Below, piece after piece: positions 1 through 11,320 of a DNA stretch of 64,000 nt. Each line of letters starts with the position of its first letter. Within the stretch, counting starts at the first letter, position 1. The notes beneath the pieces were generated by a model, which had not been told where the DNA came from, made no database searches, and was given only the letters and a program-made list of their open reading frames with translations. This DNA comes from Durusdinium trenchii (Eukaryota; Sar; Dinophyceae; Suessiales; Symbiodiniaceae), in NCBI GenBank assembly GCA_963970005.1, contig CAXAMN010023362.1, positions 281,809-345,808 of the forward strand. The letters are read 5' to 3'. A program made the position numbers and the translations under genes.

Positions 1-14
1 CTGATTCCAAGGGT

Positions 15-56
15 TACACACACACACACACCCGCGCGCACACACGCACACTCGTC
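15..56. repeat. CA-rich simple repeat
   Basis: Alternating CA and CG dinucleotides. A similar short CA run after the same 12-base lead-in (attccaagggtt) recurs near 2970-2990, so the two places may descend from one repeat. No gene is visible here. Confidence 0.7.
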
Positions 57-1732
57 AGGCAGCTGAAGCAGCTCATGCAGCCGCAGACAGATCCAAAAGA
101 GCCACCATGACGGGAAGGCGTTGGAACCACAGCACGCACAGGTTCTACAGGAATGATGTTTGAATCTTCGAAGGCATAGGAATCCCATGTCAAGAATGAC
201 CTGGAATCCCAACGAAGTGCCTCTCTGGGAAGTATGGATTGGAGCAGATGACGGCAACCTGTGAGGACTGGCGGGCCAGAAGTGCCAAGGGCAATGCTTC
301 CTCCACAACAGATGGTGCCTGCAGGATGCTTAGCTTAGCAGGTTGGTAGACTGAGAGCAGAAGCGGACGTGGCAATATTCTTTGTAGATTAGACTGAATG
401 CCAATGAAGAAACTTTGAATCATTCACAGCATGCGACCGCCCTTGCAGAGTACTAGTCAATTATACGTAGAACTCTCACTTGCATGCTGAATGACTGCTG
501 ATTCAGGGTGGCACCATGGCTCAGCAGCCTAGCCGTCATTCTCCAGGAGGTTGGCTCTAGAAGAGTGGTTATAGGGATCCTCCACCGGACTTGGAATCAG
601 CTTCGGATTTTCCTTTTCGGGATTTCTCCTTCAGAGTGCTTCAGAGTACTTTTTTAGGGGGGTATCACTTTGCGGCCTAACTTTGTCAAACAAAAGGCGA
701 TTCGGCTTTGGGTGTCGGTTGTCGCCGCTGATCTCTGGACCGTGTCGCTTCTGACTGCTTGTGGCATGGGTTGGTGCATGCTCCCGTGCTTTTGCCAAGC
801 AGAATCTGGACAGAGAGGGACCTCTCTCTCACATGTCATACTCCATCTCGTGGAGTTTTACCGGGGAGAATGCGCTTCCGAGTGTCTCAGACTTGCCGCC
901 AGGTTGCATGATCTCGCCACAGCAGTTGTCTATGGGCCAGGCCATGTTCACTCAAAAAAGGTCTTAAAGGATGAAGACGATGAAGATGACGTTGCACTTG
1001 AAAGGTGCCTTTGCTTGTGAATTCTGGTTGTGCCGGTTGGCCGCCGCCAGCATCCGTGCAGTATGGTCATCCGCAGGCGTGCATCGGCTAGTGTGTTGAG
1101 CACATTTTCGATCTCTACCTGCGTGCCCGCCAGGCTGCATCTTGCGGCAGGGTCCCTGTGGGGAGCTCAACCGTTCCCAACAACCAATTTGCCGAGCCAA
1201 CGAGCCAAGGTGAATCAGATCCCGACCCAATTTGCAGCATGCCCTCCTGCGGCAAGACCTTATGTTCAGATTGATTTGACTTAACTTTGACGAAAGACCA
1301 ATGATCAGTTATTGGCACTAGCCAGGCAGCCAGGCCAGTCAAGTGCATGGCTTTTCCGAGCGCAAATTGCGCAAGTCATGGATGTCACGGCGTTGATTTC
1401 ATGGATGTCATGGCATTGAAGGGGGACAAAAGCAAGTGCGCTGAAAGAGAGGTCAAAGTTGTTGGGCTAAGCCTTGAAGGTCATTGCCTTGCAGCTATGA
1501 TACTTGAGTGTGCTCAATATTGGGCAAAGGTTTGCCATCGACCCTCCACCATCTTGCAAGGAAAGCCTGTCATTGAATTATTGGAACAATCCTTCCATGT
1601 TTCCGGGAAGATGCTAGCTCGCACAGGCAAACTTGATGCGAGAAAAGATCCAACATCTTGCAACCATGCCTGTAAACCCCGTTCTTTTTTTGAAGTAGCA
1701 AAATTGCAGGGAAAGCATGGGAAAGGGCATTA

Positions 1733-1782
1733 CTAGTAACAAGGGCATTGCTACTAGTAGCAAGAAACTACTAGTAGCATAG
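1733..1782. repeat. ACTAGTAGC palindromic dispersed repeat, copy 1
   Basis: Contains 'actagtaaca' and 'actactagtagc' halves that can pair with each other. The same word set recurs at 4255-4472 and, as a partial copy, near 45,325-45,360, so this is a dispersed repeat and not chance. Confidence 0.55.
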
Positions 1783-2162
1783 GAAAGCAGCACTTTTGAG
1801 CCATGGCTCCGTCTTTGGGAGCATGGCGCGATGTCGAAGAGCTGCCAGACTTCAGGCCGAGTTGAGGGGAGTGTTTCAGTTGAGGATCCCTCTAACTCGT
1901 GCAATAATGCGCCGCCAAACATGCAGGTTCCATGTTTTCCACGCTTTCCACGAAAATCAGGCATATGTCGTCGATGCCATGTCATGAACGAGCCCGGCAT
2001 TCTGCATGTGCGCTGCAAGATGTGGTTGCTTTGCAGGGTCCAGAGGGTAAGCTGAGCTCCTTCTTTGCCCCGGCAAGTGTTTCACCAGAGAAGAACAAAG
2101 AAGAAGCCTGAAGACTACTCCATTTTTGTATATTTCTTTTAGTTTCTTCTTTTCCGAAGAGT

Positions 2163-2224
2163 TTGTGTGTGTGTGTGTGTGTAAATATATACATATATAT
2201 ATATACTGTATATATATATATATT
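2163..2224. repeat. (GT)n/(TA)n compound microsatellite
   Basis: A run of about ten GT units passes into a TA-rich run with one interruption. It produces spurious short reading frames on both strands. Confidence 0.85.
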
Positions 2225-3343
2225 TGTGAATTTCTTTTTCTTCTGGTTTTGCGGAGGACTGACTCTATTTCCTTTTACTGAGGCAAGGAAACGGAGAGCC
2301 GCTTTTTTTTGGCCTTATCGTCAATTTACCATGCTACAACAAGTTTTCCTTGATTCGCTTGGAGGATTAGGGTCCCGGAGTTCACGGGTGGGTGAGTAAG
2401 GCTTCAGCGATGAGCCTTCCAGCCTGGGCGAGCCGCATCAATGCTGCCAACTTGACCGCAGCATTGGACCTCCATGAAACTTGACTGCACCCATCACATA
2501 CTTGTATGTCTAATGAACCTCAAGTGCGCTATCTAGCCTAGCTCCTTCATGCGTCTTGTGCTACAACGCTCGACTGAGGATGTATGTGCGATGGCAAGCC
2601 AGCATCACATCGCCGGGCTGCACAAGACAAGGGGGGAATTTAAGCCTTTACGAAAGCACATTTTTTCTCATCCCGTAGCCCTGAAGAAGTCTATATAAGT
2701 AAGTGCAAGAGGTCGAGGTATCATATGCAGCGAGGTCCAAGCATCAAAAGATCTCAAATCCCAAGGAAGTTTCCATAGGGCTTCAAAGATCTCCAAGGCT
2801 CAAAATGCAGGAAAAGCAAAAGATGTGTGACTGCCGACCTACCTCCACCTCACCAGCCTGGATTTAGAATGGGATGTGCCTAGGAACGCCACAACTAAGC
2901 AGGTACATCCAGAAGGCGCCCACTCCCCTGCATTCATGAGAAAAACAAAATAGGCTCGCAGCTCCCTATGATTCCAAGGGTTGCACACACAATCTTCCGA
3001 GGACCCTATTGCCTCGGGCGTGCCCCAGTCACTCGAGGAGGACGATGACGGTGGCTGGATTTTCACTCGGACTTGGACGGAAGAGATGTATGTACTCTAC
3101 TGAACTCTAGTGCACTATATAGTGCCACTAGTGCAAAAGAGTTTACACACTTTCTGTGGGACTTAGAGCTTGTCCGCTCGCAGGAAGCCGCCATGTTGGT
3201 TTTGGCTGGCGCATTGGATTTTGGTGCCAGTTGGCGAGATGAGCTACGCAGCCACCATGGAAAGGGCGCTTGGGAAACGGAGCCTCTCCCAGAAGTTGGA
3301 GATGAGTTGTGAAACGGACGAGTGAACGTAAGGTTTTCTTTAG

Positions 3344-3458
3344 CTTATCAACTTGACGTTCTTGAGGGTATCCAGGGAGAACCCGCTGAGGTGAAACAGG
3401 GTATTGAGAGCTTGTCGCAAATGTGTCCAGAGTTGAAGGCAGCTGCTCGCTTGCAAAG
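3344..3458 (+). CDS. Candidate exon of an unrecognised spliced gene
   Basis: A pyrimidine-rich 'ttttctttag' acceptor at 3334-3343 is followed by an open stretch rich in Gln, Glu, Leu and Lys, with segments such as LDVLEGIQGEP and QMCPELKAAARL. This looks like protein and is unlike the flanking sequence. The downstream boundary is uncertain, and the frame meets a stop soon after 3458. I do not recognise the family. A second open stretch at 3540-3617 could belong to the same gene. This is inferred from composition and splice signals alone. Confidence 0.3.
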
Positions 3459-4254
3459 AACGTGATATCTAGAAGCATCACATGTGAAACAAGTTCAGCC
3501 GCGACGCTGCTTCATCGACAGCAACGCTTCGAGGAATGGCTTTTCCACTTGAGCCACACTGCTGTGGCCATGCACTTTCGACTTGAACACGCGGATCACT
3601 TGACACAGTCTCCTAGATGAAAGATGCTTTAACTTAAAGCCTAAACCCTTTGAACCATAACCGAAGTGAATCAGATGTTGTCATTGTAACTCAGGTTTGT
3701 GAGCAAACTGCATTCAGTCGCCTGTCTTGGATAATTGGCTTGGGGCGTTTGTCGTGTTGAATAAGTTAGGTTAGGGGCATGACCATGACCAGGTCGTGCA
3801 TGAGCTTGGCGAGAATCTGATCAAACAGAACGTGCCGACACTTTGCTGCAAGTGCTGACTTGGAATGCGCTTGGACTTCGCTGTACTTCTTCCTTCAAAC
3901 TTTGTGGATAGAAGGGGCAATGTTATATCAGGCAAAATGTTGGCCAGCAAAGCCCCCCAAAACAAATGCAGTTCAGTACATCACTTTGCGGTGTCTTGTA
4001 GTGACGTAGTGGTACCTTAAGGAGATCCTTTCTTCAAAGGCAATTTTGATAATAATGGATAGGGTATGCATGCTAGCGGGTGGTTTAGTCGTGTTTGTGT
4101 ATGTTTGTATACCTTCACAGGTCAGAACAGGGAAAAAGGTAGTACCAGGCTTTGATAGAACAGGACCAACCACAGCCTAGCCCAGAGGTATCGTGACCTT
4201 CCATGAGTGCATGAGTGGCGGCCATGAATGACACCATACTCTAGAAAGCCAAAT
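3459..4254. other. No recognisable gene
   Basis: Short frames on both strands without domains or good splice contexts. Nothing further is visible. Confidence 0.4.
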
Positions 4255-4472
4255 TTGTGGCCATCGCTACTAGCAACAAGAAGCTGCTAGTAGCTAGAAG
4301 CTCTTAGGTGGAGGCCATTGCTATTAGGTTGGAGGCCATCACTTTTAATTTTAGGTTGGAGGCCGCTACTAGTAACAAGAAGCTACTAGTAGCTAGAAGC
4401 TATTAGGTGGGGGCCATCGCTATTAGGCTGGAGGCCATCGCTACTAGTAACAAGAAGCTACCAGTAGCTAGA
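4255..4472. repeat. Cluster of ACTAGTAGC palindromes joined by 'ggaggccatcgctat' units
   Basis: Three copies of a palindromic segment (variants of 'gctactagtaacaagaagct' plus its complement) alternate with units of 'ggttggaggccatcgctatt'. That unit is the same one that forms the minisatellite at 20,652-20,826. The stretch could fold into long hairpins. It is best read as a dispersed foldback or minisatellite hybrid. Confidence 0.7.
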
Positions 4473-4693
4473 TGTGATTCACGTGTCACTGAATGTGACA
4501 CCACAATGAGCACCGATGAAAGGGCTGAACGGGTGGAGCTCGCAGTGAAAGAGTAAGATCCAGTAGGCCTACCCTCAACTGATTTTGGTTAGCTTTTTAC
4601 ACTTGTTTGTTCGGCTGCGGCCCGGCTGCAATATGGTGGAAGAAGAGGGTGCAGGGCCAATGGGACAACCTCAGCGGGAACTGACGAGTACAG

Positions 4694-5420
4694 GAGTTTG
4701 GCTGAATACATCATGTCCCTTCTGGAAGAACTCCGTGGCGATCCGCACGCAGCTGGTAAGCTTATCCAAGATTTGGCAGATACGTTTCCGTGCCTTTGCA
4801 GCAACAGGCCATTTTGTGTTGGGGTACACAAGATACAACTTGGAACGGATCTATGTAGATGTCAGCCTGTGCCAGCTGCACCAAGGACTGCCTTTCAGGC
4901 AAGACTGTTGCCGGCGGTATGTTTTCATTGCATCGCATTTTCTAGGGAACATTTTGAAGGCACATAGAAGCAGCAAAAGTGACCGCTGAATATTGTGTGG
5001 ATGCATTGTAGCAGGCTTGCTACACTCAGTTTTAGGTGTTCTCCCAGACTGGGATCAGGGGCTATGGAGTACAGTATGTAGCAGCCTGCTTTAAACAGAA
5101 GGTTGATGAGGCTTGTAGGAGTGAACTGCAGGACACTGCTTACCTTAAGCGGCTTCCCATCTATTTTTACAAGAAGGCTCAAACTGTGGCTTGTGAGCTG
5201 CATGTCACTTGACCTGGTTGTGATGTTGCACGGTTCTTGACGGTCTCAACGCCTTGCCTATTGTTTTTTTTTCCCGCTGGTCTTGTGCATAGCTTTGTGC
5301 AGCTGCCAGCCTAGGAGCGCTTCCATTCCTTGGATGATCGCTTCAACTTTCCTGATATCGAAATGTTGACGGGCAACGTCGACCCGCTGGTCATCGCAGT
5401 GTTGAGACGTCACGAAGTCG
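4694..5420 (+). CDS. Probable queuosine-salvage protein (QNG1/DUF2419 family), partial exons
   Basis: Two exons splice cleanly: 4694-4789 and 5119-5203, joined by a GT-AG intron (4790-5118). Their joined frame gives an Ala-Gly-Lys-Leu-Ile segment, then an Asp-Thr-Phe-Pro-Ser turn, then the block IYFYKKAQTVACEL. The order and spacing match the family region that in animal QNG1 reads FPSYRD ... FYKRAQILVAD. A third open block at about 5312-5420, with DIEMLTGNVDPLV, fits the next family segment less well. Family members release queuine from queuosine 5'-phosphate so it can be reused for tRNA modification. Upstream exons were not found. Downstream the gene runs into the DIRS-like element starting near 5.5 kb, so this copy may be truncated. 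The assignment rests on one strong block. Confidence 0.5.
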
Positions 5421-5789
5421 TGAAGACCACATGGGTATCTTGGCGGCATTGGACATGACTTAGAACTATGGCGAATATATACATGATCTTGTAACGTCGA
5501 TTGCAATTCTTTTGTGGCTTCAAGCTTCATGAATCAGGTCGTTGCCGATCTGGTTCACTTTGTGTCTTGGGGTGCGGGTACCTCTTGGTTCGGCTTAGCT
5601 TGCCCTGCTCATTGCGGTGCATCCGGGCCCTTCCTTTTTGCCTTCTTCCTTGCCGGCTTTTGTCTCGGTGCTCTCTCTGCACCGTTGCTTTCGCCTTTTG
5701 GGTTTTCTACTCTGGGCTTCTAAGCCCCTCCTCTCGGCCCCTTCCTCGATCGGCCACTCCATCCTCTTTACGCCTTGGGGCGTATCTTC

Positions 5790-7991
5790 ATGAGCGGGAC
5801 CGCTCTTGGCAATCTGATTGAGGCTACTCGTGCTGCGGCAAATACTCTGCGAGTTCTTGCAGACACACTCGAGGCTGCTGCAAACCGGGCTTCGTGGGCT
5901 CCAGGATCCTCAAATCCTGAACAGGAGGTGCACACTGATACCATTGATTGACTGGGACATCACCAACTACGCCGCCTCTTCAGCTGCTCCAGCTCCGGCC
6001 TCCGGTCTGTCTACGAATCAGGCCTACGAGTTGGTGGCCTCTCGCATTCCTCCTGTTCCTGAACATTGCATTGAGCTTTGCTCTCGGCTTGGAGGCACGG
6101 TGCAGGACGTGCGAGACAGGGCTGATCGTGCTTGGATTGCTGGTTGTTGGGCTCGTGCAGCTTTGGACGCTGAGGTGCCCAAGCCGAGGCCTACGGGGAA
6201 GCTCCCGACCTACCTCAAGCCTCAGGTCTACATCATCCTCAAGGCCAAGTCCATCGCTGCTCCGACTCGTGTGGCTTGTGCTGCTGATTATTTCAAGTTG
6301 GTGTCACGATTCGAGGACTCTATCTCTCATTCCTTCCCATCGCTGGCTGAGGGGAAGGTCTATTGCATTGGAGCAGGGGTGCGCTTCCCTGATCCTTGGG
6401 AGCAATGACTGCGAGAAGAGAGTGGAAAGGGTTGGAGCAGGACGTTTTCCAAACCCTGGTCTTGAGAGTGGATTTCGAGGCCGGGGATGGTGCTGGTCCA
6501 GTCGAGGCTTTTACAATTCCTGTCATTTCAAGGACAGGCGGCGTGATGCTAGCTCTAGTGAAGGGCTTTGTTCCATCAGACCTGCTGGAGGCAGGCGGTT
6601 TTGCTGGAGAGGCAGATTTTGTTGGGCCCTCTCATCTCCTGAGCGTTCCGGCCGTTTTGGAGGAGGAAGATGGTGCCCATGTCTCCCTGGATTTCGATGT
6701 CGAAGTGCTGTTGGTAGATTTTCATGGATCAGTGGCAGAAAGTCTCAGGGGATTCGATCCTGTCACCGAGGGTCCGGGGATCATGTGCTTCTGCGAGGAA
6801 AACATCGACATCTACCCGGAGCCAAACTCCTTGCTCACAGGGGCTTTGCAGTGGGTAGAGGCTTCCGGAGCAAGCGACAGGGTGCAGTTCTACTCCGCCG
6901 ACGAGGCACATCAGCCTGCAATGGAGGGGGCTCCATCTTCTCCGGTGACTACGAAGCAGTCCAAGCAGAAGGCTGCGACCCCGGCAAAGAGGGTGACAAC
7001 AGCAGTGCTAGCAGAGCAGTTAGCAGGATTAGCATCAAGTCTCCCTGCTTTATCTACACAGCTTGCACAAATGGAAAAGAGGCAGGAGAAGGTCGAATCA
7101 CTTTTGGCTGCTCCTGCTCAAGCCCTTGTTGCAACCCTCGCCGTGCCAGCACACCGCCAGCCCTTCGTTCTGGCTGGGAAAGGTGGTCAGACACCCAATG
7201 CCAGCCGGTTCTTGCAGCATGTTGGCAGTCCCCCCCAGAGTAAAGACTCCTGCCCAAGGAGCGCCAGCTCAGACCGACGCCTCAAAGTTTCCAGAGGACG
7301 TGCTCGTGTCACAGATTGCTTCGAACGATGGTTTCCACATCTTGGAGGAGCCACGAGTTCGACTGCTCTTTCACTACGAGGATCCACCAAGAGAGAGAAG
7401 CTGATCAGCGAGCTTGCAGGCAGGAAGGGGGATTTCTTCCTCAAGATTACCCAGAACGCCTTCCGCCGGATGAAGCCCTCAGATCCAGTGCCTTTGAGTC
7501 TTGCGGACTTCCAAGGGAGGTCGCTTTTCACAAAGTACATGGAGAAGAGTGGAGGTTTTCAGGGACAAAGGGACTTTGGTCTGGTCATGTGGCTTCTGGC
7601 TCACATAGCCGATCAGATGGTGGCTGCAGATTACAAAGGGGCACAAGAGCTGTTAGCGCTGACCCTCGTCACTGTCGAGCAGGCCGCACAAGACGGAGGA
7701 AAATGGGATGTGGCATGGCTTCTGTCCCTTCAGGAGGACCCTCCGCCTGGAGTTTTCCAGGCTCGTCCAGCTGCTACGAACCCCAGGTTGAGGGCTTTCG
7801 CCGCACTTTGTCCTCCAGATTGGGCAGCAGTGGCACTTGCCTATGTCAAGGAAGTGGACCTCATCAATTCCCGTCGACAAGAGAGTCTGGTCACAAAGAA
7901 GACGAACCTGGGCAAAGGAGAGGAGGAGGCGCCGAAGAAGAAACCGCCTCGCCATGCAAAGAAAGGAAAAGGAGGAGAAGCCCAACAGTGA
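5790..7991 (+). pseudogene. gag-like ORF of the DIRS-like element, frameshifted
   Basis: A plausible start ATG at 5790 opens an Ala-rich amphipathic helix (MSGTALGNLIEATRAAANTL) that stops at 5951. The protein continues in another frame to 6408 (segments ELVASRIPPVPEHC and SHSFPSLAEGKVYC), then in a third frame over 6396-7991. That long part has a coiled-coil-like stretch near codons 195-240, a helical block with 'TVEQAAQDGGKWDVAWLL', and a very basic Lys-rich tail, all suiting a nucleic-acid-binding structural protein. Around 7200-7400 the best frame shifts again. No zinc knuckle is present. The gag role is inferred from position and composition. Confidence 0.6.
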
Positions 7992-8355
7992 AAGGCAGGA
8001 AGACAAGTCGTGATGACACAAAACAAGAAGCTTCACCTTCGCTTTGTTCCGGCCTCAGTTCCGATGGAGCATTTGATCTTCATTGCAAGGCTGCCAGCGA
8101 AGGAAATCCCTCGTGCAAGAAAGGGATGTCTACCTCAAGCTCTACGCCTTGGAGCAAGAGGACTTTTTCATTTGCCACTTGGTCGGCTTCATTGCTGAAG
8201 CAGGTGCTGTCTTCAAGGACACCTTTGGCAGAATTCGTTAGATCTACTCTCCATGGTCACAGTTTGCATGAAGCAGCAGCTGATCAAGCCCTTTTCCACT
8301 ACCTGTGCCAAAACCTGGGATCTTCAGACACACCAAGTGTGGGTCGCGTCAGCAA

Positions 8356-9901
8356 AGAAAGTTGAGCTTTGACCGGGCCTTCCATGTGATTGTGATGGCT
8401 CTCAACTTCTGGCATGCAGACTGCTCCTTTGTTCCGCTCTGGCATCCATGACAAGGATACCTACAAGATCACAGGCAGAGGCTTTACAGTAGAGTATCTC
8501 CGGGCGGTGGTGAGGGCTTTCGGTAGCCCTGGGGAAGAGTTCCTTGTACCTCAGGGTGGCCGTAGACTTCCTACTTTGGTGTCGCTACTGGATGATTTGT
8601 CTGACTTCTTTGACAAAGAATGTCTTGGTGGCGACCCATACTCTCGTACGTTTCAAGGGGCTCCTGGCTATGACAATGTGGTTGTAGACAGAGACTTGAG
8701 CAAAGCTGAGGAATTGAGGCCTTATCGCGCTTTGGATCCTTCGCGGCTCATCCTCTACGGGAATGCTCTTTGGGACCCATCTCCCTACTTATCAGATAGA
8801 CTTTGGATTGCCTACCAGGAGCCTGCCACTCTTCTCTGGACATTGGATGAGACCGAGGACTCGCCGGACTTAGAGAAGGAGAGGCTGGATCATACATGTG
8901 AGTTAGCGCTGGTGTGGGATGCTCGTGGTTTGCTTTTTCTTCGGAACCAGCCTATCGAAGAAGACAACATGCACCTCTCCATGCGCTTTTTCAACAACTA
9001 CAAGAACCCAACCACTGACAGGATGATCGGCGATCGGCGGGCCAGAAACTATGTTGAAGGCAGATTGGTCTCCGCCTCCAGATGCTTGCCTTCAGCCCAA
9101 TGTCTCCTGGACCTCGAGATTTCCCCTGGTTGTCAGAGACTGAGTATATGTGCTTCAGATCGCCGGGACTTCTACCATCAGATGAAGGTGTCTGAGCAGC
9201 GAGCCGCTTCAAATGCTGTCTTTCCTTTGGTGACTCTGTCAGCCATTGAAGGGACTGCTGCGTTCAAAAGTTGGGTGCTGAGAAATCATCGAGGCCAAAG
9301 ATATGATAGGACAAAACATGGAGACTTCCTGCTGGCCCAAGAGAGCCAGAAAAGGAAGGGGAAAGACATCCCTCCGTTCTTCCAGATCTGCATCAACAGC
9401 GTGCCCCAAGGTGATCATTTGGGGGTTGAGTTTGCTACAGAGGCCCATCGGGCCTTTTTGCTGCAAAAGGGACTTTTTCCTGGACAATGTGAACTACAAT
9501 CTGGGAGGTGCTTCCGTGGCTCGGATGTTGCAAGTGGTCTGGTCATTGATGACTTTTACTGCATTTCAGTCGAGGATGACAATTTGCCGGTGTACGACCC
9601 TGACGGGGCTGCATACCAGGACCTATCTAGAGCCACAATGCACATGAAGAGAGCTACTGCGGCCTACAAGGCAGAAGGTCTCTTGGGCTCTCCTGACAAG
9701 GACCTGTGGGACTCGCAGAAAGCAAAGGTGACAGGAGCTGAAATTGATGCAAGTCCTGAGACTCGTGCTCGAGGTCTTACCTCTGTTGGGAGTCCTGCTA
9801 CAAAGAGGCTTGCTCTGTCCTACGTTTCGATGAGGCTAGCATGTGCCCGTTGGACCAAATGCAATGCTCTACAGGAGGCCCACCATGTCCATCTTCTCTG
9901 A
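8356..9901 (+). pseudogene. Reverse transcriptase of the DIRS-like element
   Basis: The main open frame is 8414-9901. About 30 codons of its N-terminus (8356-8451, ending with ...FVPLWHP) lie in a neighbouring frame. The palm motifs are visible: motif A as SDRRDFYHQ (about 9150-9180), motif B as VPQGDHLGVEF (about 9400-9430), motif C as LVIDDFY with its Asp pair at 9548-9553, and a downstream KAKVTGAEID block. All catalytic aspartates are present. Frame breaks before 8450 and after about 9840 show the copy cannot make full protein. Confidence 0.85.
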
Positions 9902-10280
9902 GGTGTACAATGTCTGCCCTGCAGATCAGGTTAGCCAGAGAAAGCCAAAAATCTTTCAGCTGATTAGAAGAGCAGCTCAGGAGGTCTTGCTTGCTGCAGA
10001 GCTTTGCCCCTTTTTCTGCACTGACCTGTCCGCTAGATTTTTGCCCAAGATCTATGCCACGGACTCCTCAGATGCGAAAGGAGCCGTAGTGTCGAGGTGC
10101 TTGGACAGGCAGACTATGAGAGTTCTTTGGAGGACGCGGAGAAGTAAGACCAGCTATTCTAGGATGCTTTCCAGAGAGGAGGCAGTGGTGAGAAAGCTGG
10201 ATTGGATGCGTGAGGAGTTTGAGGAGCAGAGCGATGTTCAAGAAGCATTGCACCCCGAGATTCCGGTACCACTTCATTGA
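9843..10280 (+). pseudogene. RNase H N-terminal part of the DIRS-like element
   Basis: This frame follows the RT after a frameshift near 9840. It contains a YRRPTMSIF link and then KIYATDSSDAKGAVV, the first strand pair of RNase H with its catalytic aspartate. The remaining RNase H motifs do not follow here. They reappear after the methyltransferase-like block at 10.9-11.3 kb, so the nuclease appears to be split by an insertion. Confidence 0.65.
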
Positions 10281-10890
10281 GGTCTGTGGAGGTGCAGGAA
10301 AGATTTCCGGACGTCTGGCTGACAGAGGTTGGGTTGTGGGCCCTGTGATTGATCTTGACAGGTCTCCGCATTTTGACTTTGCCCATCTTCGGGTCTTGAG
10401 CTGGCTATTCTACCTTATTGAGGCCGGTCTCCTGGATTCCTTCATGGTAGAGCCTCCTTGCACTACCTTTTCTCCTGCACAACATCCAGCAAGCCGTGGA
10501 TATGATTGTCCTCGAGGCTATGATCCTTTGGAGCAAAAGACGTTGCTGGGCACTACGTTGGCATTAAGAGCACTCAGTTTGATGGCACTTGCTGCAGACC
10601 TATGTGTTCCAGGCCTTTTGGAGCAGCCTCGAAGGAGCAAGATGAGGAGCTTGGCTGAATGGGCCTCCTTGTTGGTACGAGGGGTGGCGTATGAGGTCTG
10701 GCTAGCATCATGTCAGTATGGTTCACCACACAAGAAGGAATTTGTCTTCTTGCTGACAAGTATGGATGGCAGGTCACTCCATCGAAAGTGCTCTAGAGAC
10801 CACGAGCACATTCCTATTCAAGGCTAATACACCAAGCCTTCGGCTACCTACACAGATGAACTTGCTGAAGCTGTGGGCTGGATGTTTTGA
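10265..10890 (+). pseudogene. Cytosine-methyltransferase-like domain inside the DIRS-like polyprotein
   Basis: A motif I-like SAM loop (FIEVCGGAGKISGRL) is followed by a motif IV-like EPPCTTFSPAQ with the Pro-Cys pair that is catalytic in C5-cytosine methyltransferases. Then come LLEQPRRSKM in the place of motif VI (usually ENV), a SCQYGS.HKKEF block, and a Cys-SRDHEH end resembling a metal-binding turn. The frame is open from 10,210, with an in-frame TAA at 10,825; the same frame continues in family-like style to the TGA near 10,889. About 200 residues is short for an active enzyme and a target-recognition domain is not visible, so activity is doubtful even before decay. Confidence 0.65.
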
Positions 10891-11320
10891 TGTGGCACTC
10901 AAGGCAAAGCTGAGGACATCCCTCGCCAAACAACCATCAGTTGGCGGCCTCGAGAACCTTTTGTGCAATGACGTGCTGCTTGATGGTGCCTGGTCAACAG
11001 ATGCCGTTTGGAGATGGAAGAAGCCTCTTCACATCAACATTCAGGAGACCCTGACAGTTGTACATTTGTTGAAGAGCTTGGCAGTTGCCCAGCCCAAATC
11101 CAGGCCCGTGATTGTGATGGATTCAAACGTTGGGCTGTCCGCGCTGGTGAAAGGGCGTTCTCCATCCAGAGGACTGAGGAAGGCCCTCAGGAAGGCGGGT
11201 GCCACTACAATCGTTGGAGCCCTATACCCAGGCTACCATTATGGACCTACACGTATGCTGCCAGCCGATCATCCTACTCGAGACCACGGACTTCAATGCT
11301 GGTCTGGAGTATCGGGGTGA
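10891..11320 (+). pseudogene. RNase H C-terminal part of the DIRS-like element
   Basis: The second half of an RNase H fold is visible: HINIQETLTVVHLL with the catalytic Glu, VIVMDSNVGLSALVKGRS with the next Asp, and TRMLPADHPTRD with the last Asp, the form seen in DIRS and pararetrovirus-like RNase H. The frame differs from the preceding block. Confidence 0.7.

Larger units (their letters stand above)
57..3343. other. Gene-poor stretch with no recognisable gene
   Basis: Only short overlapping reading frames occur, none with a recognisable domain. The longest plus-strand frame (670-1020, 116 codons) is cysteine- and leucine-rich with an acidic tail and looks random. Simple repeats at 2163-2224 and a palindromic repeat near 1733-1782 lie inside and are listed separately. 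Short exons of unrecognised genes cannot be excluded, because exons in this genome can be under 60 bases. Confidence 0.5.

Noticed and set aside
4755-4764. GTAAG after GCAGCTG as an intron donor in the queuosine-salvage exon
   Set aside because: Reading through gives Gly-Lys-Leu-Ile-Gln and continues the family pattern; the donor that fits the family is at 4790.
5514-5723. 69-codon hydrophobic frame as a membrane protein gene
   Set aside because: It lies in the leader of the DIRS-like element, has low complexity (Phe, Leu, Gly), and has no independent support.
5948-7243. 431-codon plus-strand frame over the gag region
   Set aside because: Arg/Ser/Gly-rich shadow of the true gag frames, which show helical protein-like sequence in the other two frames.
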